A DNA stretch of 64,000 bases, from NCBI GenBank assembly GCA_021783515.1, contig JAJXTV010000017.1, positions 1 through 64,000 on the forward strand, written 5' to 3'. The stretch is from Nitrospirota bacterium. Lineage in GTDB: Bacteria; Nitrospirota; Thermodesulfovibrionia; Thermodesulfovibrionales; UBA6898. Positions 57,467 through 64,000 of the stretch are shown one piece after another. The notes beneath the pieces are model-generated. The model ran no database searches. It was not told where the DNA came from and saw nothing but the letters and a program-made list of their open reading frames with translations. The position numbers were made by a program, and so were the translations under genes. The stretch's first letter is position 1. Every line of letters begins with the position of its first letter.

Positions 57467-58504
57467 CTATCTCCCGTTGCTCCGGAATCCTTTCAACTGA
57501 GTGTGTTCGATCAACTGATCAAGCGTCTTTAGGGTGAAGACCTTACCACGCGTTGCCAGGATCATCTTCTTCATATCTTCACGCCTGACTCCAAATCCAC
57601 GGCCTCCGATGCAGGCTATAACCTCATACTTGGGTTTCCCCTTCGGTCGGTCTGCCATGCTCAATTCGCCTAAGTGTTGGATACGCGTTACCTTATCGCG
57701 CGCGGTGCCGTCATCTTCGGTAATCTTGGCTTCTATTATTACCTGTGGGTTAAACTCGCTCGGGATAATAAAATCGGGCGTCTGATCGAAGCCCTGAATT
57801 TTTTCGGCCCTTTTAGTCTTCCTGAAGCTGATGCCTGCCCCGCTCAACACTTCTTCTATGGCGGATTCGAGACTGTCGCCCACCAACTCGCTTACCGAAT
57901 CGCGGTGGCCGGCAAACGGCCGTCCCAGAAAGCGCTCATAAAGAAGCATCGCATAGGGGACGCCCATGCCGGAGAGATGACGAATGCTGTCTAATCCATC
58001 TTTTGTGTCCGCCTTGTCGAGCCGGTGGAGCTGTCCGCCGTTCACTTCGGGAACGCCCTGCGCAAGCAAATGACAAGCGGTATCGACAAGGGCCTGAAGC
58101 CGAGCCTTCATGACACCTGAAACACGCAGCGGCTTTGCCGGTGCCATGCGGACGTTCCTATCAAGGGTTCGGATAAAACCCTGTGCAACGTTTACGCCTG
58201 TCCTCCGGGTCGCCACATAACCCCACTCGGGCGGGGTAAAGCCGAGCATAGCCCGCAGGACCACAAAGGCTATCGGTTCGGCAATCACAGCAGGAGTGAT
58301 CTTGTCAGGGGTAAACATACTGAACCCCGCGGTTGCCGATTTCAATGCCTCGTACCCGCGCTCGAACAGTGGATAGTCGACGAAACCTGCTCCCTTTGGC
58401 ATCGTGAGAAACTCAGACTCAAGACATGAGAAAACGGCATCGACATACTGTTCAGGCTCTTTGAGTATTTCTTCGAGGTCCACTTCAAAAGGATACTTCG
58501 GCAT
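57467..58504 (-). CDS. PD-(D/E)XK-type restriction endonuclease candidate
   Basis: C-terminal TPDFIIPSEFNPQVIIEAKITEDDGTARDKVTRIQHL; overlaps the upstream MTase gene by about 20 nt. Confidence 0.65.
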   Translation of the reverse strand: MPKYPFEVDLEEILKEPEQYVDAVFSCLESEFLTMPKGAGFVDYPLFERGYEALKSATAGFSMFTPDKITPAVIAEPIAFVVLRAMLGFTPPEWGYVATRRTGVNVAQGFIRTLDRNVRMAPAKPLRVSGVMKARLQALVDTACHLLAQGVPEVNGGQLHRLDKADTKDGLDSIRHLSGMGVPYAMLLYERFLGRPFAGHRDSVSELVGDSLESAIEEVLSGAGISFRKTKRAEKIQGFDQTPDFIIPSEFNPQVIIEAKITEDDGTARDKVTRIQHLGELSMADRPKGKPKYEVIACIGGRGFGVRREDMKKMILATRGKVFTLKTLDQLIEHTQLKGFRSNGR

Positions 58505-60686
58505 ATTTCCCTCCATAGGCAGCAGCCTTCTCCCTGACCATAAGCGGCTCCTTTTTCCCGCCTGCCGGTTTGGCACCGTTGAGATTTTTACTCACCTTAG
58601 CCCAGCCGCCAAACCGCTCCAGCCATTTCTCAACGGCAGCAATGCGCTCCTCGGTTCCCTTCCCCTTGTCCCATTCTTTACGCAAAGACCATACAGCAAG
58701 CCTGATAAGGTGGCCATAGGCAACACATCGCATATCGCCCTGAGACGGCGCAACGCCGCCCTGCTCCAACTTCGCGATGTCCGCCTTTACCAATCGGGCA
58801 ACGCCGGCAGGCGTATCGGCAAGCCATTGTCTTGGCACAACTCCGGTTGAACGACAGACGAAAACAGTATCGATAATCGAAGATCCGGTCCCGCTGATAT
58901 GGATCGAGGCGCCCATTTCCGCCGGGCTGGGCAGTGAGGCCGAACAGGTCAGCTTCGCATCCAACATCGCTACAGCGATAGGAATGTATGCCCTTATGTC
59001 GTTATGGTGGTAGGTGAAAACAAGGGGACGGCCTGTTTTAAGGGCCTTTCCCATCCGCCGAAACACCCTGGATAGACCCTCCGTAAAATGTCCGAGGTCC
59101 CTGCCCATATTTTCGTTGCCGGTGAGTTCGTCCGGGTTCCGCGTAGATGCCATAGCGAACGCCGGGGAAGACTTGCCCACCAGCCGTCTCAGCCAGACGT
59201 AGCAAAAATCCATGAGTTCGGCATACTGGACGTTGCCGAAATAGGGTGGATCGGTAAAAACCGCATCCAAAGATGCTGCGTTCAGGTCAGTCGCAGCGGC
59301 GTCTGCGCACCGGATATCTATCCCGCGCAAAACCGACCCGTTGAGCCGGTCGCCGATCCATTCATTATTAATGGGAACGATTTCTTTCCCCTGTTTATTG
59401 TGGCGCACCTCGAACGGGTCGTCGCAATATGCCTTAGCCTTGCGGAACTTCTCGATAATGTTGGCCCACCCTCCGCTTCCGACGCAGATCTTCTTTTTTG
59501 CATCCATGATGCCGAGGAGGTTCGATTCGCACTGCACCAGCCCGACAGGGAAGCCGTGGACGGAAAAAATATCGAGAGATTTTAAAACGACCGAATCGTA
59601 CCGGCAGAGCATGTTCTGATACCGGAGGAGATCTGATAGGTTAGTAGCGAGCGCGTTCCTTATCCGGTCATCAGAAATAGAGGATATAGCCCGGGCGCTC
59701 ATCTCGAGCCCCAAAAGCTGCCTTGAGTTGAACATCTCCGAATACCGTTTATAGCCCCAGCGATGAAGCCTGTCTGTCTCGTCCCCTTTTGGTATCTTGT
59801 CGCGGGGGACAAAAGCAGGACGTATTGCTTCTAATCCGGTTTCCGCCTCCTCATATCGAGACAGGTCCTTTTCATCAGGCTTTTTGAAAAACCTGCCGCG
59901 ATGCTTGTCTTTGCATTTTGAGCAATGATATTCGATCGCAAATAGCCTGTGTTGCGGGGGCCCGGATTTGGGAGAAGGAAAGGAATTGACTGTCTTGCAA
60001 TGCGGGCATTCGCAATGGCTTCGATGCGCCGGGCCTGCCTCGATCAGCCTTGAGGAGCAAGATCCGCACTTGCCGGGTTTGCTTCTGTCGGCAACCTCTG
60101 AAAGTTCGCCGCAGGAGGGGCAGACAAAGACATTCTTGGGATGTCGCACGTCGGCAGAAAGAAGGTAGCCAGGGAAAAGATCGAAAGACTTCCCGCATCC
60201 GCTACAGTCTTTGACTTTGACCCATAAAAAATATTTGACGTGCGCGCCCGTGTCCCCGCATATCGTGCAGCGTGTCCGGTAAAACCGGCCGATATCTTTC
60301 TCCAAAGACAACTTTAATTCTTCAGCCGCTTCGTCATAAGCCTTTAGATCAAGGTGTTCGATCTCTTGCTTGACGATCCAGTAGGACATTGGATTGATGT
60401 CAAAGCCGATCACATCGCAACCGACACGATTTGCTTCAAGAAGGGGAGTTCCGCCGCCCATGAAAGGGTCGGCAATGCGAAGCCCCGGAAAATTGTTACT
60501 TCCGTAAAAGATTTCACGCAAAGGCTTCGACCCAAACTCAGATAATATCAGCCCGCGAAAAAGCGTCCCAGGCCGCCTTGCAAACCACTTGTGCACGGCT
60601 ATAACAGGGCGGTAGTTCTGCTGGATCTGCTTTTCCCGAAGGGCGAGATTGGCGATAAAAGGTATATCAAAATCACGTTCGATCAT
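58485..60686 (-). CDS. DUF1156-like DNA methyltransferase with several zinc-ribbon-like CxxC pairs
   Basis: VHKWFARRPGTLFRGLILSEF; IADPFMGGGTPLLEANRVGCDVIGFDINPM; CTICG, CSGCG, CPSCG, CGSC, CPHC, CSKC pairs; DAVFTDPPYFGNVQYAELMDFCYVWLR; FTYHH. Confidence 0.85.
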   Translation of the reverse strand: MIERDFDIPFIANLALREKQIQQNYRPVIAVHKWFARRPGTLFRGLILSEFGSKPLREIFYGSNNFPGLRIADPFMGGGTPLLEANRVGCDVIGFDINPMSYWIVKQEIEHLDLKAYDEAAEELKLSLEKDIGRFYRTRCTICGDTGAHVKYFLWVKVKDCSGCGKSFDLFPGYLLSADVRHPKNVFVCPSCGELSEVADRSKPGKCGSCSSRLIEAGPAHRSHCECPHCKTVNSFPSPKSGPPQHRLFAIEYHCSKCKDKHRGRFFKKPDEKDLSRYEEAETGLEAIRPAFVPRDKIPKGDETDRLHRWGYKRYSEMFNSRQLLGLEMSARAISSISDDRIRNALATNLSDLLRYQNMLCRYDSVVLKSLDIFSVHGFPVGLVQCESNLLGIMDAKKKICVGSGGWANIIEKFRKAKAYCDDPFEVRHNKQGKEIVPINNEWIGDRLNGSVLRGIDIRCADAAATDLNAASLDAVFTDPPYFGNVQYAELMDFCYVWLRRLVGKSSPAFAMASTRNPDELTGNENMGRDLGHFTEGLSRVFRRMGKALKTGRPLVFTYHHNDIRAYIPIAVAMLDAKLTCSASLPSPAEMGASIHISGTGSSIIDTVFVCRSTGVVPRQWLADTPAGVARLVKADIAKLEQGGVAPSQGDMRCVAYGHLIRLAVWSLRKEWDKGKGTEERIAAVEKWLERFGGWAKVSKNLNGAKPAGGKKEPLMVREKAAAYGGKYAEVSF

Positions 60687-60824
60687 TGGGGTTGCATCAT
60701 TATATCAGATAACGTAAAACTGGAGCAGGCGGTCTGCAAGCGAATTGCCTTCCCACTAAAGAAGGAATGCACTACTGCATCAAATACATACAGATAGGGT
60801 TTTCAGATGTGATATTATGTTTTC

Positions 60825-61640
60825 ATGACGGATACCCTTCTTAACGAACTCCTCAAAACCGCCGTCTCGGCCGCGCGGCTTGCGGGCGACATCATTATTA
60901 AGAACCTCGGCCATCTCTCGAAGGAGGACGTCCAGACGAAGCAGGCCTTCGACTTCGTCACGAAGGTCGACCGGTGGTCGGAGGCGGTGATCATGCAGAC
61001 GATCAGGGAGAAATTCCCCTCGCACCGTTTCCTGACAGAAGAAACGCTGAAACAGGAAGACACCGGAGACTACCGGTGGATCATAGACCCGCTCGACGGG
61101 ACGACGAATTTTATCCACGGCTACCCGATGTTTTCCGTCTCAATCGCCCTTGAATACAAGAGCGAAATCATCATGGGCGTCGTCTTCGACCCGCTGAAAG
61201 ACGAGCTCTTCCATGCGGTGAAGGGCGGTGGATCGTATCTGAATAATCATACGATCTCGGGCTCGGCCACAACCGACCTCGGCAGGAGCCTTGTCGCAAC
61301 GGGGTTCCCCTTCCGTTCGAAGGAAATGATCGATCAATATCTCCGCGCCTTCAAGAATATCTTTCTTGAAGTAAGCGATATACGCCGCGCCGGATCGGCG
61401 GCATTAGACCTCGCGTATATCGCGGCCGGCAGACTGGAAGGCTTCTTCGAGCTGAACCTGAGCCCCTGGGACATCGCAGCCGGCAGCATCCTCATCACCG
61501 AGGCAGGAGGGGCGATCACCGATTTCGGGGGAGGCAATACCTATTTGTCGACGGGGAACGTCGTCGCGGGCAATAAAGAGATGCAAGGGGAAATTCTGGC
61601 TAAAGTGCAGCAGGTATTCCGGGGGATGGTCGATAAATAG
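60825..61640 (+). CDS. suhB: inositol monophosphatase family protein
   Basis: FVTKVDRWSEAVIMQTIREKFPSHRFLTEET...WIIDPLDGTTNFIHGYPMFSVSIAL...WDIAAGSILITEAGG. Confidence 0.95.
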   Translation: MTDTLLNELLKTAVSAARLAGDIIIKNLGHLSKEDVQTKQAFDFVTKVDRWSEAVIMQTIREKFPSHRFLTEETLKQEDTGDYRWIIDPLDGTTNFIHGYPMFSVSIALEYKSEIIMGVVFDPLKDELFHAVKGGGSYLNNHTISGSATTDLGRSLVATGFPFRSKEMIDQYLRAFKNIFLEVSDIRRAGSAALDLAYIAAGRLEGFFELNLSPWDIAAGSILITEAGGAITDFGGGNTYLSTGNVVAGNKEMQGEILAKVQQVFRGMVDK

Positions 61641-61676
61641 CGCGCTGATCGCTGACGAATGGCAGCCAGACGCTTC

Positions 61677-62438
61677 CTACAGCCCGGTCGGTGAGTCAAT
61701 AAATTCCACGGCGAGCCCGAGTTTCTTCTTCAGCATCTTTCCGACCGCCTTCACTCCGAACGTCTCTGTGGCATAGTGGCCGGAAAAGACAAGGTTCACC
61801 TTCATCTCCTTTGCGAGATGATAGGCGCTATGGGAAGCTTCACCCGTAAGGAAGGTATCTATCCCCAGATCCTCTGCGTCGTGGATCGCGGACCATCCGC
61901 CCCCCGAAACAACGCCGATGTTGCGGACCTTTCTCCCGAAATCTACGTACCATGACCTCACCTTGAGGGTCTTATCCACGCGTTTGACGAATTCAGTCAT
62001 CGACACTGGCGTTTTGGTCATTCCCCGGTACCCTATCCTCTTGCCGTGGTATTCGCCGAATTCGCCCGTCTTCCTGAGCGAAAGGACCCGCAGAAGCTCG
62101 GCATTGTTTCCGTATCGCGGATGCCAGTCAAGCGGAAGATGGCATGCGTAAAGAGAGATGGCCGAATCCAGCAAAGTCTTGATCCTTCTTCCCGTCACCC
62201 CGCTTACGGACTTCAGTCCTCCCCAGATGAGCCCGTGATGGACGAGCAGAAAATCGACGTGCTTCTCCTTCGCCATCTCGAACGTCTCTTCACAGGCGTC
62301 GACCGCAAGACCTATCTTGGTGACCCGTTCCCCTCCTTCGACCTGAAGCCCGTTTATGCTGTCGTCTTTCGGGAACTCGGAAAGGGAGAGCTCTGAATCG
62401 AGGAATGCGACGAGCTTCCGGAGCCCTATCGCCGTCAC
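61677..62438 (-). CDS. Nif3-like dinuclear metal-center protein
   Basis: NGLQVEGGERVTKIGLAVDACEETFEMAKEKHVDFLLVHHGLIWGG...YACHLPLDWHPRYGNNAEL...FSGHYATETFGVKAV. Confidence 0.95.
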   Translation of the reverse strand: MTAIGLRKLVAFLDSELSLSEFPKDDSINGLQVEGGERVTKIGLAVDACEETFEMAKEKHVDFLLVHHGLIWGGLKSVSGVTGRRIKTLLDSAISLYACHLPLDWHPRYGNNAELLRVLSLRKTGEFGEYHGKRIGYRGMTKTPVSMTEFVKRVDKTLKVRSWYVDFGRKVRNIGVVSGGGWSAIHDAEDLGIDTFLTGEASHSAYHLAKEMKVNLVFSGHYATETFGVKAVGKMLKKKLGLAVEFIDSPTGL

Positions 62439-63775
62439 CTGCTCACCGCCAGGCCGGCCTGAGCCGGCGTGCAGATCCCCTCAAGATTGAACTGATAGGT
62501 GTCCCACTGCCTGCATCGGTTGCACCGGCCCGACCACTCCTCGGAGCTGATCCCACAGTGCGTACAGCAGTAAGGCAGCCTGAAGGACTTCTTGACGTCG
62601 ATCACCTTGCGGTATTCGGCGGCGGCCTTGTCCGGCTGATGCCTCCTCATGTAGATATTCCCGAGCAGCTGGTGGATCTCCGGGTAGGAGACCCCGATCG
62701 CGTCCATCCCCGCAAGGGTATCAAAGGCGTCGTCAATCATCTCGAGCCGGTAGTAAAGCTTGCCGAGGAAGAAACCGGTCACCGGGTCGTTCGGGTTTCT
62801 CGATATGCCCGCCTTGTAGATCGAGATGAGTCTTCCCGGCTCGCCCAGACTGATAAGCAGGTCCTCCAGCCTCGCCAGGACGATCTTCGAGGAGCCGCTC
62901 TCATAGGCCTTCTCCAGAAGGTTGATCGCCTCTTCGCTGTCGCCTTCCCTCAGCATCACCTCGGCAAGCCCAAGCGTGGCCGGGACGAAATCCTTTTCGA
63001 GCCGCAGGACGGTCTTGAAGGCCTTTTTCGCCTTCTCGAGCTGGCTGCTTTCGAGGCTGTGCCTGCCGTACTCGTACTTGTAGCCGATCAGGATCTCCTG
63101 TTCGCGCTTCTTGTCCTTTTCACCGTGCTGGTATTTCAGCACCGATTTCTGCAGATAGACGAGATCGTCCCAGCGTCCCTGTTTTTCCAGAAGATCGCGC
63201 TTCCGGTAGAGGGCGGTGAGGTTGGCGCCATCGATATCGAGAATCTCTTCGATATACTTGAGCGCATCCGACCATCTTCCGGACTTTTCTAAAAGTCTTT
63301 CAAGCGCGAAGAGCGTCGAGAGGTTCTGCGGGTTCACCATCCTTGCCTTCTGATAGTAGGTGTTGGCCTTTTGGAAGTCCTCTTCCCCGGCATAGAGGTC
63401 GCCGAGCCTGAGAAGCGCGTCGACATGGTCGTGCTCTTCGGCCAGGATCGCCTCCAGCGCCTCTTTCGCTGCGTCGTCCTTGTGAGCAAGTATGGCGTTG
63501 ACCGCCCTGGAATAGAGCCCCTGGACTTTTGCGTCCTGCTTCTGTTTTTTCTGGTACTGCCAGTTATCGATATATTTCTTGGTGTCCCTGATCGCAAAAA
63601 AGACGAGCGAAATAAGCACCCCGGCCGCGATCGAAAAGAGCATGAAGGCAAACTTAGGGACCTGATACACCTCGCCGAAGGGCACGGCGAAGGTGATCGC
63701 CTCGTGGTTGTATACCGCAAAAAGCGAGAGCGCGGCAAAGAACAGGACCAGTATGAATATCGACAGCTTGCCCAT
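62435..63775 (-). CDS. lapB: LapA-like TM domain fused to LapB/YciM-like TPR + rubredoxin-type metal site
   Basis: N-terminal two-TM DUF1049/LapA-like segment (LFAVYNHEAITFAVPFGEVYQVPKFAFMLFSIAAGVLISLVFF), TPR array, C-terminal CTHCGISSEEWSGRCNRCRQW. Confidence 0.85.
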   Translation of the reverse strand: MGKLSIFILVLFFAALSLFAVYNHEAITFAVPFGEVYQVPKFAFMLFSIAAGVLISLVFFAIRDTKKYIDNWQYQKKQKQDAKVQGLYSRAVNAILAHKDDAAKEALEAILAEEHDHVDALLRLGDLYAGEEDFQKANTYYQKARMVNPQNLSTLFALERLLEKSGRWSDALKYIEEILDIDGANLTALYRKRDLLEKQGRWDDLVYLQKSVLKYQHGEKDKKREQEILIGYKYEYGRHSLESSQLEKAKKAFKTVLRLEKDFVPATLGLAEVMLREGDSEEAINLLEKAYESGSSKIVLARLEDLLISLGEPGRLISIYKAGISRNPNDPVTGFFLGKLYYRLEMIDDAFDTLAGMDAIGVSYPEIHQLLGNIYMRRHQPDKAAAEYRKVIDVKKSFRLPYCCTHCGISSEEWSGRCNRCRQWDTYQFNLEGICTPAQAGLAVSR

Positions 63776-64000
63776 CAGTGGTGGTATCCCCTCTTGTGCG
63801 TGATCGTGACCGCCCGGTAGAGCTGCTCGACGAGGAGCAGCCTCGACATCTCATGGGTGAGCGTCATCCTTGACAGGGCCAAAGAAGACTGGGCTGCGGC
63901 CTTCACCCCGTCGGAAACGCCGTATGCGCCCCCCACGACAAACTGCACGGCAGGCTGGCGGGCCGCAAGAAAATCCGCGAATGCGACGGACGTGTATTCC
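63775..64000 (-). CDS. rlmH: 23S rRNA (pseudouridine1915-N3)-methyltransferase, C-terminal part (truncated at window edge)
   Basis: Minus-strand translation FVVGGAYGVSDGVKAAAQSSLALSRMTLTHEMSRLLLVEQLYRAVTITHKRGYHH*. Confidence 0.93.
   Translation of the reverse strand, partial: EYTSVAFADFLAARQPAVQFVVGGAYGVSDGVKAAAQSSLALSRMTLTHEMSRLLLVEQLYRAVTITHKRGYHH

Overview
64 kb of a high-GC bacterial chromosome. Gene content (lptD, lapB, pilMNOPQ, many PAS/GAF/HD-GYP proteins) suggests a Gram-negative Nitrospirota- or Deltaproteobacteria-like organism; this placement is inference. Most of the window is ordinary housekeeping: rsmA-pdxA, ribF, lptD-folC-accD, trpBA, pit/DUF47, aroBKC, pilMNOPQ, truB-nrnA-rbfA-infB, rpmB, clpXP-tig, suhB, lapB, rlmH. 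The most unusual region is about 34.8-40.0 kb. It holds two lipobox-containing S8 subtilases that both end in GGGGGGCSVG + hydrophobic segment + basic tail, with a CPBP-type intramembrane glutamic protease between them. The second subtilase also carries an entire UlaG-like metallo-beta-lactamase-fold domain inserted, in frame, between its catalytic Asp and His motifs. Other points worth checking: a compact MTase + PD-(D/E)XK restriction-like pair with a freestanding archaeal-type ThrRS editing domain directly downstream; a trpB gene whose homology-supported start codon is ATC; a perfect 19-bp inverted repeat near a RAYT/REP-like sequence; and several overlapping coding/terminator arrangements. 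No rRNA, tRNA or CRISPR array was recognised. No database searches were run; all family names come from motif recognition in the translations.
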